DNA of 40,660 nucleotides. Origin: Sphaeroforma sirkka. Its lineage: Eukaryota; Opisthokonta; Ichthyosporea; Ichthyophonida. The notes below the pieces were generated by a model. The model was not told where the DNA came from, did no database searches, and saw only the letters and a program-made list of their open reading frames with translations. Positions 1 through 8,356 of this stretch are shown here, piece by piece (position 1 is the stretch's first letter; each line of letters starts with the position of its first letter). A program made the translations under genes and the position numbers. The stretch spans positions 1-40,660 of the forward strand of contig LUCW03002097.1 of assembly GCA_001586965.3 (NCBI GenBank), given 5' to 3'.

Positions 1-679
1 TTTCTTTCAGCGCCGGGTGATCAAGCCCTGCAAACGAATAGCCATTTTATAAGTATGCTCATATGCTCGATGCGTTAAATTATGTATAATTTTAACTCTA
101 CTTTCGAGCCTCTAAGTCAGTCAGATTCTGCGTAACGCTGGCTGGATGAACCATAGTCCTGTTGGAAAGGGCAACCTCAGTATCAGGAGGTAGAGTCCTG
201 AGATACATAATTGACAACATTGGATTGTTGAAGTATCTTCTTCAGTTGTTTCGCCACTCCTGGCTGTTCTTTAAGCAGCGCTTTAAGTAGTTGAGTGCGA
301 GCTTCAGGTTCTCTTAGAGTTTTGAGTCTTTGATCCATGGCCTTAGCTAGTTCCATGTTTTTTTACGATCTAATGCCGTTTCAATCGGCATTACCTCGAC
401 TGCAATCTTGTTGGATGCATGTGTTGTACGAGTCTTGAGCTTTTGTTCAAACTCTTTAGACTCCTCTAGTTTAGCTAAGAATTCGGTTGAGGGTTTCCAC
501 TTAGTGGTACCTGCAGGACCGATGCGACAAACAATGGTGTGTTTCCAAGGCGTCTTCTTAATAGAATAGGATCCCTGATACAAGAACGTGTCGGTTTCAC
601 GGTCGACATAAATAGGTTCGTCTTGAATCATATTAATTAAATCACGTATCCATGGGTCGGAGTTACGTAAGGACAACAC
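1..679 (-). pseudogene. Copy A pol: end of NPP domain, linker and integrase HHCC start
   Basis: Minus-strand reading continues the pol of copy A. Positions 679-347 form one open frame with a conserved stretch around SDPWIRDLI and KKTPWKHTIVCRIGP, followed by a lysine/glutamate-rich linker. It ends in a frameshift just before 345. Positions 346-1 hold the start of the integrase zinc-binding segment: the bases match copy B 5870-6213, where HRAYEH and CTDC supply the H-x4-H and C-x2-C ligands. The window edge cuts the gene before the catalytic core. Confidence 0.8.
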
Positions 680-1077
680 AGCGTAATGGTAGATTTAGTA
701 ATATTAACATAATTTAACAACTGTGCGATAAGTTGACAAGGTGGGTTAGCCCACGCATTATGCTTTGATAAGTCAAGCTGAAATGCATCACCTTTAGGAT
801 GAGTCAACGACCTATATTCAGAAACCTGTTTGTTATGTTCTGCGGCAAACATATCAACAGTAAATGGACCCCATCGTGATTGAGCGAGGTTAAACCATTT
901 CTTATTTAGCATCCAATCGGTTGCTAATAACTCTTTGACTGTTTTCTGGTAGTCGGGCACAAGTCGAGAGAGCATGTCAGGAAGATGGTTATGTATTCCT
1001 GGAATGTGTGTTATATTAAAAGCGAACTTGGCAATAATGTCATGCCAGCGGCTCACCAACTGTGAATCAGGGTTCAT
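637..1077 (-). pseudogene. Copy A pol: RNase H C-terminus plus NPP-motif (DIRS-like) domain
   Basis: The open frame begins with the RNase H end (W-H-D-I, then HIPG..NHLPDMLSRL, the usual last catalytic Asp region). It is followed by a domain with FTVDMFA, DAFQLD and WANPPC. This VD-x-FA ... DAF ... NPP pattern is the one found after RNase H in DIRS-type retrotransposons, where it has been compared with N6-adenine methyltransferases. Here the aromatic residue after NPP is Cys, whereas copies B, C and D have NPPW, so A probably carries a damaged motif. A short insertion (gatat) near 1080 breaks the frame from the upstream RNase H. Confidence 0.8.
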
Positions 1078-1168
1078 ATATCTTTTAAGTATGTTAAAGA
1101 CTTTTGATCACAGGCGACAGTAAAGTAACTTCCATAAAGGTAGTCTTTAAACTGTCTTAGCGCAGTAA

Positions 1169-1399
1169 CTATAGCGAGGAGCTCTTGTTTAACGGTAGGT
1201 AATTCCGTTGACTCTTATTATAACTCTTGCTAAAGAATTGTATGTAGCGCGGTTTACCATTTATCGTTTGGTAAAGCACTCCACCTACCGCTCGATCTGA
1301 AGCGTCGGTTGCTACTTGGAATGGGACACCATCCACAGGGTACTGCATGATGGGTGCGTCCATTACTTTACTTTTGACTAGTTTTAAATGCATCATCAC
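1169..1399 (-). pseudogene. Copy A pol: RNase H N-terminal half
   Basis: This contains the hallmark ATDASDRAVGGVLYQ of Ty3-type RNase H (first catalytic Asp) and FFSKSYNKSQRNY. It is separated from RT by an extra A in the TTTT run at 1382-1385 (plus-strand coordinates). It leaves frame again near 1196-1200, where one base appears to be missing: the expected continuation TVKQELLAI is present in another frame. Both breaks look like simple one-base indels of a dead copy. Confidence 0.85.
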
Positions 1400-2828
1400 A
1401 TTCTTTAGTCCAAAGCTTTCCCAAAGGTCCTTTGTGCAGCCGTAGGTGACTGAAAGGCTTTAAGTAATGAGAAAGATGCGGTACCGAATCCGAGAAGAAG
1501 TTAACAAACCCACACACAGAGTTCACATCTCTTCCAGTAATTGGTGTTGATAAATCCAACAGAAACTGTTTCTTGCCAGGATCAATTTCTACCCCTGCTG
1601 CAGATACTTTGTAGCCAAGTAAGTGTATAGTATCTTTAGCAAAAGAACACTTGTCTTCGTTAATCTTAAGTTTAGCATGATTAAGTCGCTTTAAGACTTC
1701 TTTAACGAGTTTAGCATGTTCATGTGCTGTCTTTGTAAAGATAACTATATCATCTAAATAGACTGATACGTTATACGACAGGTCCGCAAATAGTTCCATC
1801 ATAACTTGTTGGAAGAAAGAAGGTAACATGTGTAAGCCTTCAGGTGCACCTTTAAACTGGTACTTCTTACCTTGCCAAGTAAAGGAAAAGTATTTCCTAT
1901 GAGGCTGATATATTTGTAGTTGATGGAATGCAGCTTTTAAGTCTATCTTGGAAAAGATAGTCGCACCCTCCATTTTGCGTAGTATCTCGCTTATCTTAGG
2001 TAAGGGAAAACTATGTTGCGGAATTAGTTTGTTGATTGGCGACAGGTCTAGTACTACTCTTGTTTTACTAAACGTTCCATCAGATTTATATTGATCGACC
2101 GCTAAGAGAGCTAAGTTAACTGGGGTTGCATCATAATTGATTTCAATTAGACCCTGTTTTAACCAATCTTCGATTTGGGTTTTGACAACGTCTTTGTGTC
2201 TCCAACTCACGTAGTTATGTGAAGGACACTTTAACTTAGAGAAGTCGACGTTTGTTAAGTCAAGTCTAACGTACCCATTAGAGAACTTAAACATACACCA
2301 GTCAGTTATTGCAATCTTCCTGTTTTGTATAATTAAGTCCATAATTATATCGGTGAAGTGCGGAATCATATCCTTTGCTTCACCTTCCGGAGGTTTAGGT
2401 ATCTTTAACATATTATCATCTGACTGATCTTTATTCGGGTCCAGCCCATTAGGCAGACCAGTGAGTGTTATACCTAAACTGAGAAGATCAGTCATACCTA
2501 TAATTAAATCGTATTTCTGAGACATGTCAGTAACGATTAGGTGAGTCTTCACTTCTCTTCTATCTGACAGCATTATGTGTGCATAGTCAATGGCTTGTTC
2601 GCAAGTAGTAACTTTGCCATTTCCCAAGATTAAATCAGTTGTTTCGTTATGGACAGCCATATCTGTAGCGTAGGCTACTCGGCATGAGATAGCAGAGACT
2701 TCAGCCCCTGGATCAAATAGTGCCATAACTTTTTCTCCATTTACGAAAACTGTTTGAAAGATACGTTCATCTCCTTTGGTATAGATTTTATTGAACATTT
2801 TCTCATAATCTTGCTCTAGTGCGCACAT
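1368..2828 (-). CDS. pol: Copy A pol: aspartic protease and reverse transcriptase (486 codons)
   Basis: The longest intact piece of copy A. The retropepsin-like region has ALFDPGAEVSAIS around residues 37-47 and a later DLIIGM motif. The active triad reads D-P-G instead of D-T/S-G, so the protease is probably inactive. The RT follows, with catalytic Asp in FSKIDLKAAF (about residue 296) and the YLDD box (about 357-360), then the LLGYKVSAAGVEID thumb/connection motif. The ORF ends early through a one-base insertion at 1382-1385. Its first codon follows the gag UGA in the same frame, so the ATG at 2828 need not be the true start. Confidence 0.9.
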   Translation of the reverse strand: MCALEQDYEKMFNKIYTKGDERIFQTVFVNGEKVMALFDPGAEVSAISCRVAYATDMAVHNETTDLILGNGKVTTCEQAIDYAHIMLSDRREVKTHLIVTDMSQKYDLIIGMTDLLSLGITLTGLPNGLDPNKDQSDDNMLKIPKPPEGEAKDMIPHFTDIIMDLIIQNRKIAITDWCMFKFSNGYVRLDLTNVDFSKLKCPSHNYVSWRHKDVVKTQIEDWLKQGLIEINYDATPVNLALLAVDQYKSDGTFSKTRVVLDLSPINKLIPQHSFPLPKISEILRKMEGATIFSKIDLKAAFHQLQIYQPHRKYFSFTWQGKKYQFKGAPEGLHMLPSFFQQVMMELFADLSYNVSVYLDDIVIFTKTAHEHAKLVKEVLKRLNHAKLKINEDKCSFAKDTIHLLGYKVSAAGVEIDPGKKQFLLDLSTPITGRDVNSVCGFVNFFSDSVPHLSHYLKPFSHLRLHKGPLGKLWTKECDDAFKTSQK

Positions 2829-2837
2829 ATGGTACTG

Positions 2838-2840
2838 TCA
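2838..2840 (-). promoter_or_regulatory. In-frame UGA between gag and pol of copy A
   Basis: The gag zinc-knuckle frame reads ...VQVKH, then TGA, then QYHMCALEQ without changing frame into the protease ORF. A single UGA is therefore the only thing separating Gag from Pol here. Elements C and D have the same arrangement. I infer translational readthrough; reinitiation at the ATG four codons later is the alternative for this copy. Confidence 0.6.
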
Positions 2841-3078
2841 GTGCTTAACTTGGACGTCTGGTAAGTCCTTGCAATCCTCTTTGTGCCAACCGTTAGTACC
2901 CTTGCAAGTAGCACACTCTTTCATATAGTGTCCAAAATCTGGCTTGCCTGGTGCACACTTAACAGGGTCGTGTCTACCATTCCACTTGCCATTACGTTTT
3001 GTGAGGTTGTAACCACACTTCTTGCAAGGCGCTCTCACCTTCTTATCACCTTTCGGTTCGGTAGAAGTAGAGCCAGTA
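2838..3078 (-). pseudogene. gag: Copy A gag: C-terminal zinc-knuckle region
   Basis: A lysine-rich stretch is followed by CKKCGYN and CATCKGTNGWHKEDC. Two C-x2-C pairs with downstream H and C ligands suggest nucleocapsid-type zinc binding, though spacing differs from the classic CX2CX4HX4C. The frame is offset from the preceding gag ORF by one base at the C7 run (3079-3085 on the plus strand), where one more G on the coding strand would rejoin them. Confidence 0.75.
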
Positions 3079-4150
3079 CCCCCCCTCCAGTAGTAGTGCG
3101 AGGTTTCTTAGTACTACGCGCAGTATTAGTCTCTACTGCGTTTCGCTTAGTGGGCTGGGTGTAGCTCGTGGTACTAAGTACTCTAGTAGAGGAATTGGTA
3201 TGCTTGTGTACTATCTTCTCAAAGACAGACCAAGGCATAGATCGCAAATCACCATAGGCGATGATGTCATCATTGACTTTCTTAAAGAGGTTAGCTCCCA
3301 GAGTCTCCATCATCTGACAAATTAATAAATATTCGCCAGTATAGGTACGACCACCCATCCGTGTATTCATATGTGTCATATGAGCTAGAGCACCTCGAAT
3401 AGTGGTATCGTTCGCAAAGAACTTGCGAGACTCTAGAAGTTCACGGTCACGTGCATCTTCAAAAAAAAAGGTGTTAAGTATATTATCACGCAACTGGTGC
3501 CAGGGTAGGGCTTTCCAGTTGGGCTCATGAGCCTTCAAGATAGTTCGCCATTCACCTGGCTCACAGAAATGAATAAAGGCATTCATCATCTGCTTATCCC
3601 TAAGGCTGGCAGACTCCTTAAGTTGGTCGAAGGCCTTCAGTGTCTCCACTGTACTCTCATTAGTAGAGAAATCGACCTCAGCCTGCGCGTTACCTAGCTG
3701 CTTTATAAAGCTTGGTTCTAAGTGTTCACGAGGCTCATGCTCAGTGCTACGGGCTGCTAGTGCCAAGATGGTGTCTATTTCCTTTCTCTTGTTATCGATT
3801 AGATAGCGAATGTTATCCGCTTTCCTATCGTCAAGGTCAGAGTCATTCAATAGACGGTCCTCAAGGACTTGCATACCAGAGCGTAATAGCCTGAGACGAG
3901 TATGTCTGGTTCTCACTTCCTCATCCTCAGGATTAGAGCGGGAACTCTCTAACGAGGTACTGGTGTAGCGATTGCCAAAATCGTGATTACCAGGGTTAGT
4001 TGGCAAATGAGGGTCGATATTACGAGGATGGTAAGCCTCATCGAGTTCCATACGATCATATCCTCTGACAGGGTTAGGTTTGTCAAGAGGATGGTCGATG
4101 GTAGCATCAGAGCTATAGAGATTAAATTTTGAAATATTATTATCTCTCGC
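3035..4150 (-). pseudogene. gag: Copy A gag: main capsid-like region
   Basis: An open frame of about 370 codons downstream of the tRNA-like insertion. It has a charged helical N-terminal part (LRLLRSGMQVLEDRL, then NKRKEIDTI) and a middle part with WRTILKAHEPNWKALPWHQLRDNIL, resembling the retrotransposon gag fold (tryptophan-rich, helical, no catalytic residues). The tail is basic and Ser/Thr-rich (RSTKKPRTTTGGG) before the frameshift. Position upstream of the knuckles and pol supports the gag call; the sequence is not diagnostic by itself. The reading frame also runs through the tRNA-like DNA at its start, which is not native gag. Confidence 0.75.
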
Positions 4151-4152
4151 CA

Positions 4153-4232
4153 GTGGTAGTGGCTTAGTGGTAAACATACTGGCTGGTAAACCAGTAGGTC
4201 TCGGGTTCGAAACCCGGCCCGAAATTTTTTTT
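4153..4232 (+). other. tRNA-like unit with Pol III A and B boxes and T8 terminator
   Basis: Plus strand TGGCTTAGTGG at 4160-4170 fits the internal A box, GGTTCGAAACC at about 4204-4214 is a perfect B box, and eight Ts at 4225-4232 form a Pol III terminator. A T arm (TCGGG/CCCGG around TTCGAAA) and an anticodon-type stem ACTGG/CCAGT fold. The anticodon loop has 8 bases (CTGGTAAA) and the 7-bp acceptor stem does not pair. It is therefore more likely a tRNA pseudogene or SINE head than a working tRNA. It lies inside the gag of copy A, opposite in strand. Confidence 0.55.
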
Positions 4233-4577
4233 CTTCTTCGGTATAGGAAGAATATCAGCCAAGTGGGACACGATAGAGGGGTCCACAACTGCTGCTGCCG
4301 CTAGCTCCTTCAAGAGCGCTTCAGTGCGGTTCAATTGGCGTTGAGATTGAGAGGATCCAGCCACTCGTTGTCGAGTTATGGCGTCCTCAGCTTCGGCCCC
4401 AAGATTTGAGCTGAATGGAATGGCTTCTCCATCGATGGCGAAACCGAAATTTTCGGACAGGTCCAATACTTCCTTTTCACGCCGGATTTGTGCTGGAGTG
4501 TCCTTTAGATGTGGAGTTATAATGCCCCCCGACATTCGTATCCACGAATTTTCCAGCCTTTCGACGTTTATCCCCAA
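4232..4577 (-). pseudogene. gag: Copy A gag: second N-terminal segment
   Basis: An open frame between the first gag segment and the tRNA-like insertion, with KDTPAQIRREKEVLDLSENF and a run of alanines (LLKELAAAAVVDP). It is offset from the first segment by a frameshift near 4590, and the tRNA-like insert terminates it. It is assigned to gag by continuity only; I recognise no domain. Confidence 0.6.
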
Positions 4578-4594
4578 TATTTGACGGCACGTGG

Positions 4595-4879
4595 TCAGGG
4601 GGGCAAGCTGGGGTCCTGAGCTTCACTCCTAGGTGATACACGGACGCTGGCGAGCCTTTCCGCGGTAGTAGATACCTCTTCTTCCAAGGCTTTAGGATCC
4701 GACGAGTCATCCTCAGAATAATCCTCTGTACCAACCTCAGAATTTGCTTCCCCAACAGTATCCTCGGCAGGCTCAACTCCTGACAGGCTAGGTGTTTCCA
4801 CAGGGACCTCAGGAACCTCGGCAGGCTTAGCAGGCTTAGAGCTAGCGGCTCCCTTGCCTTTAGAAGTACCCTTAGCCAT
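4595..4879 (-). pseudogene. gag: Copy A gag: N-terminus
   Basis: Starts MAKGTSKGKGAASSKPAKPA at the ATG 4879-4877. A basic low-complexity head is followed by a very acidic stretch rich in Glu, Asp and Ser (around EDYSEDDSSDPKALEEE). This is the first ATG after the presumed leader of copy A, and the frame runs to a stop at 4595. It is probably the natural gag start of family 1, but no other copy in the window keeps this region for comparison. Confidence 0.6.
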
Positions 4880-4944
4880 AGTAATTGCTGGATAGTAAAT
4901 TGATGTCAGACAGTCTAGAAGCAGTACACTACTGTAACTACTAT

Positions 4945-5011
4945 ATAACTGAAAAATATGTATTTTAGATTAATATAGTTTGAAACCTAGTAATTTCCAT
5001 CGAAGTTTACA
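4945..5011 (+). repeat. Tail of a family 1 LTR (5' LTR remnant of copy B)
   Basis: From about 4955 the sequence is nearly identical to the last ~60 bp of the solo LTR ending at 31991 (shared text includes AATATAGTTTGAAACC and TCGAAGTTTACA). It ends in the same TTTACA terminus. It is plus-oriented, so it belongs with copy B rather than A. The upstream part of the LTR is missing, and RNase H sequence follows directly with no primer-binding site or gag. Confidence 0.75.
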
Positions 5012-5046
5012 TAATAAGAGCCAACGGAATTACCTTAGAAAAAAAA

Positions 5047-5290
5047 AGAGCTCCTTGCTATAGTTACTGCGCTAGGACAGTTTAAAGACTACCTTTATGG
5101 AAGTTACTTCACTGTCGCCTGTGATCAAAAGTCTTTAACATATTAAAAAGACATGAACCCTGATTCGCAGTTGGTGAGCCGCTGGCATGACATTATTGCT
5201 AAGTTCGCTTTTAACATTACATACATACCAGGAATACATAATCATCTTCCTGACATGCTTGCTCGACTTATCCTGACTACCAGAAAACAG
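5047..5290 (+). pseudogene. Copy B pol: RNase H C-terminal half
   Basis: In the frame starting near 5049 the DNA reads ELLAIVTALGQFKDYLYGSY, then the CDQKSLTY region and SRWHDIIAKFAFNITYIPG..NHLPDML, matching RNase H of copy A. A TAA interrupts it after SLTY (near 5144) and a frame change follows LPDMLARL. The preceding bases 5012-5046 also resemble copy A but end in an A-run with an altered frame. Confidence 0.75.
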
Positions 5291-5316
5291 CTAAAGAGTT
5301 ATTAGCAACCGATTGG

Positions 5317-5739
5317 ATGCTTAATAAGAAATGGTTTAACCTCGCTCAATCAAGATGGGGTCCATTTACTATTGATATGTTCGCTGCAGAACATAACAAA
5401 CAGGTTTCTGATTATAGGTCGTTGACTCATCCTAAAGGTGATGCCTTTCAACTTGACTTATCAAAGCATAATGCGTGGGCTAACCCACCTTGGCAACTTA
5501 TCGCACAGTTGTTATATTATGTTAATATCACTAAGTCTACCATTACGCTGTGTTGTCCCTTACGTAGCTCCGATCCATGGATACGTGATTTAATTAATAT
5601 GATACAAGACGAGCCTATCTATGTCGACCATGGAATCGACACGTTCTTGTATCAGGGATCCTATTCTATTAAGAAGACACCTTGGAAACAATCGGTCCTG
5701 CAGGTACCACTAAGTGGAAACCCTCAACCGAGTTCTTAG
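5317..5739 (+). pseudogene. Copy B pol: NPP-motif (DIRS-like) domain
   Basis: Contains FTIDMFAAEHNKQ, DAFQLDLSKHNAWANPPW and the downstream SDPWIRDLINMI and KKTPWK segments. The NPPW motif is intact, unlike NPPC in copy A. A deletion of about 16 bases after KKTPWK (near 5689), where copy A has HTIVCRI, moves the frame, so the last residues are out of register. The domain sits between RNase H and integrase, as in copies A, C and D. Its function in these elements is unknown; an adenine-methyltransferase-like fold is only an analogy from DIRS elements. Confidence 0.8.
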
Positions 5740-6338
5740 TTAAACTAGAGGAGTCTAAGGAGTTTGAACGAAAGCTCAAGACTCGTACAACACATGCACC
5801 CAACAAGAATGCAGTCGAGGTGATGCCGATTGAGACGGCATTAGATCAAAAAAACATGGAACTAGCTAAGGACATGGATCAAAGACTCAAAGCTCTAAAA
5901 AAACCTGAAGCTAGCACTCAACTTCTTAAAGCGCTGCTTAAAGAACAGCCAGGAGTTGCGAAAAAACTGAAGAAGATACTTCAACAATCTAATGTTGTTA
6001 ACTACGTATCTCAGGAGCCTACCCCTCCTGATACTGAAGTTGCCCTATTTAACAAGACTATGGTTCATCCAGCCAGCATTACACAGAATCTGACTGACTT
6101 AGAAGAGCTCGAGAGTATAGTCAAAATAATACATAATTTAACTCATCGAGCATATGAGCATACTTATAAGATGGCTATTTGTGCAGGGCTTGATCACCCG
6201 GCGCTGAAAAAAACCATACGTGATGTATACCGACGCTGTACTGATTGTGAAAAGAACCAGATCAAGCGCTACGGTTGGGCACCCCTAAAAAGTGACAGAA
6301 AACCAACCGATGCGCCGAGTCATAGTAGATTTGGTTAA
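5682..6338 (+). pseudogene. Copy B pol: linker and integrase zinc-binding (HHCC) domain
   Basis: A charged linker (KLEESKEFERKLKTRTTH, later LLKALLKEQPGVAKKLKKIL) leads to the integrase N-terminal domain with HRAYEH and, 28 residues on, CTDC: the H-x4-H ... C-x2-C ligand set. The frame then slips between SDRKPTDAP and the catalytic domain near 6310. The long helical linker is shared with copy A. Confidence 0.85.
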
Positions 6339-7074
6339 ACTCCCGCGATCCAAGCATACTGGCGATGTATATATCTGCCATTTCTTATGTGTGGCTCCGG
6401 GCTATAACATGCTTTGTGCAACACCGAACAAACGCCCGCAAACAGTGGCAGAGTTATGCTATCACGTCTTTAATGACTTCGGTTTCCCCCGAGTACTATG
6501 TTCTGATAACGGTAGTGAGTTTTGTACCGACGTAATGGAGGCACTTATACTCGTATCAGGCATGACCCATAGGCGTGGTATTCCTTATAAACCTCAAAAG
6601 CAGGGTGCAAATGAGACACGTCATATAGAACTAAAGAAGCTATTGCGTACTGCACTAGATGACGTTGAGGATATGTGGCCTTATCATTTGAAATGGGTCC
6701 AGACTCAGATGAATAAATGCATGAATCCTCAAACTGGAACACTCCCGTTTCACTATTTCTTTGGCCGCTATAGCGAATTACAAGCAACGTTTGACAAAAC
6801 TGTGCCCGATAAACACGTTACTCCGTGGCTACAAAAGATCGAGCATATGCAGAACGTTGTTTACCCCTGTTTACTCGAGCACAATAAACGGGTCCTACTT
6901 AAAGCGTATGACCGATGGAATAACACTAAGAACATTGTTCAGTTCAAAGTTGGCGATTATGTTAACATTATAAATCGCAATACCAACGTTACCGAACTCT
7001 CTTTGAAGACAATCGGACCTTTTGTTATTTCCTACCATGATGAGAAGAGTGATACTCACGAAGTGAATAAATAA
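6292..7074 (+). pseudogene. Copy B pol: integrase catalytic core and C-terminal module
   Basis: Retroviral-type integrase core with first Asp in VIVDLVKLP, second in CSDNGSEF and Glu in QGANE; there are 35 residues between the second Asp and the Glu, the DD35E spacing. The C-terminal module has FKVGDYVNIINR and TIGPFVISY, a GPY/F-type motif typical of Ty3 integrases. The catalytic triad is intact here, although the upstream frame is broken. Role in an active element: integration of the cDNA into host chromatin. Confidence 0.92.
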
Positions 7075-7076
7075 AT

Positions 7077-7307
7077 GATACTAGCGTAGTTAATCAAGGC
7101 ACTCACCGTATCCCTACCACCGAATTTTCATTCGCTCGCTCATTTGATTCTGATGTCCCAGTTATGGAGCCACAAGTCAAAGATATAATTGACAAAACAT
7201 CCGAAGACGGTTACACTTACTACAAAACCCGTTTTATGGATGGAACAATAGCTTGGCTAACCTCCGATGCGTTTCGTGAATCTCTCGACTTCCTTCGTAT
7301 TTTTTAA
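7077..7307 (+). pseudogene. Copy B pol: chromodomain-like integrase tail
   Basis: One base out of frame with the integrase core, an open stretch of 76 codons reads through PQVKDIIDKTSEDGYTYYKT, then RFMDGTIAWLTSDAF. The pattern V-x2-II ... G-x-x-Y-x-R/K ... G ... W-L fits a chromodomain-like fold, which chromoviral integrases carry at this position for chromatin targeting. I saw the pattern by eye only; the aromatic cage is not clear. Confidence 0.5.
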
Positions 7308-7596
7308 TAAGAAATGGAATACGCGTATACATAAGAACACACGACATAAACGGAAAGGGTTTCCTCAGGTGACTACAAACCCGGATGGATCTGAAATTCC
7401 CTATTTGCCACCTACTTCCTATGTGACTAAGCTTTCTGATTTGATTACCAACAGAGCAGAAAATTCTTCGAACTTACTTACTAATGAAGAACAACCTTTG
7501 GCTATTACCTTATCAAGTAATAAACGTAAGACACCTACATCGGAAATGGTTAATGGACCAAATACTAAACGACATAGAGTACAGCATGAGTCTTGA
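7308..7596 (+). pseudogene. Copy B pol: C-terminal tail
   Basis: A basic, proline- and serine-containing tail (HKRKGFPQVTTNPDG, PYLPPTSYVTKLSDL, SNKRKTPTSEM) ends at a TGA at 7596. No fold is recognised. It is likely the carboxyl end of the polyprotein because the polypurine tract and 3' LTR follow within 130 bp. It is out of frame with the chromodomain-like segment. Confidence 0.5.
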
Positions 7597-7704
7597 ACTC
7601 GTACATATAGGCACATACTTACTCAATAAGCCATGACCGAAACCGTTTTACTTTGGTTTTCGCTTTACGAACTAGATCGTACCTTCACGTACGTCCGTAG
7701 TCCT

Positions 7705-7722
7705 AAAAGCTTCTGGGGGCTA
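7705..7722 (+). promoter_or_regulatory. Polypurine tract before the 3' LTR of copy B
   Basis: CTTCTGGGGGCTA directly precedes the TG of the 3' LTR. The short G-run is the likely plus-strand primer site. A similar G-run immediately precedes TGTAG on the minus strand at 23965-23974 in family 2. Confidence 0.6.
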
Positions 7723-8317
7723 TGTAGAAATACGGTCTCCGGTCAGTCTAAAATATCAATATCAAATGAGGTAACATATTGGTTTTTATTTGAATTTATA
7801 ATAATTTAATACAAATCCCTTTTCCAATATTTCCAAAGTATTCTAAATTCATTTTGATGGCTCCAATAGCCTGAGTATTTGGTATGACTCATTTACTTGG
7901 ACCTATTTGAGACGATAGTAGATGTAGGATATTATAGACTAAATTTTATAATCTCTGAACTACTACTTACAGGTTTTGGTCCTCCCGCCAATCTCCAAAA
8001 TCCAATTAGTCTTCTTTTTTTAGCTTTTCTTCAGATAGAAATTTATTTATGTTAGCCAATGTATTAACTTGACAAACCCTAAACCCTATCTACAAATTAG
8101 GCATGTGGTCATGAACACTTAGTACTTCTAGTGAAAATTATTTAATAAAGAACAGCTAGAGGTACGTCCTGTGTGATCGAGAATATTAAGGCTCTTACCA
8201 AGAGGCAGTCCCGATCATTCTTACACAAGCTACCACTGCTGAATCCTAACTGACTCAAATTGTATTTTAGTTCATATAACATAGTTTAAAACATAGAAAC
8301 ATCCATCGCAGTCTACA
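7723..8317 (+). repeat. Family 1 3' LTR (595 bp)
   Basis: Starts TGTAGAAATACGG and ends GTCTACA, so the ends are TGTA...TACA. It aligns along its whole length with the solo LTR 31398-31991; shared blocks include TCCGGTCAGTCTAAAATATC and CCCGATCATTCTTACACAAG. There are small indels and substitutions, indicating separate ages. Confidence 0.92.
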
Positions 8318-8356
8318 AATAGAGGGTTTGCTGGACTGATTATAATACACAGTACA

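Larger units (their letters stand above)
1..4944 (-). mobile_element. Ty3-type LTR retroelement, family 1, copy A (left-truncated by window)
   Basis: Read on the minus strand the order is gag (4879 to 2838), then protease, RT, RNase H, an NPP-motif domain and the start of integrase, which runs off the window at position 1. Placing integrase after RT/RNase H is the Ty3/gypsy order. No 5' LTR of its own is seen: about 65 bp upstream of the gag ATG the DNA becomes a plus-strand LTR tail belonging to copy B. The copy is dead, with frameshifts near 345, 660, 1070, 1200, 1385, 3080 and 4590 and an 80-bp insertion in gag. Positions 1-1184 match copy B in inverted orientation. Confidence 0.9.
4945..8317 (+). 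mobile_element. Ty3-type LTR retroelement, family 1, copy B (internal deletion)
   Basis: Order on the plus strand: LTR tail (4945-5011), RNase H from its middle, NPP domain, linker, integrase with HHCC and DD35E, GPF-type module, chromodomain-like tail, polypurine tract and complete 3' LTR. Gag, protease and RT are absent, consistent with one deletion joining the 5' LTR end to RNase H. The retained part has several frameshifts, so it is not functional. It lies head to head with copy A. Confidence 0.9.

Noticed and set aside
4153..4232. Functional tRNA gene (Thr GGT anticodon)
   Set aside because: The acceptor stem does not pair and the anticodon loop has eight bases, despite good A and B boxes.
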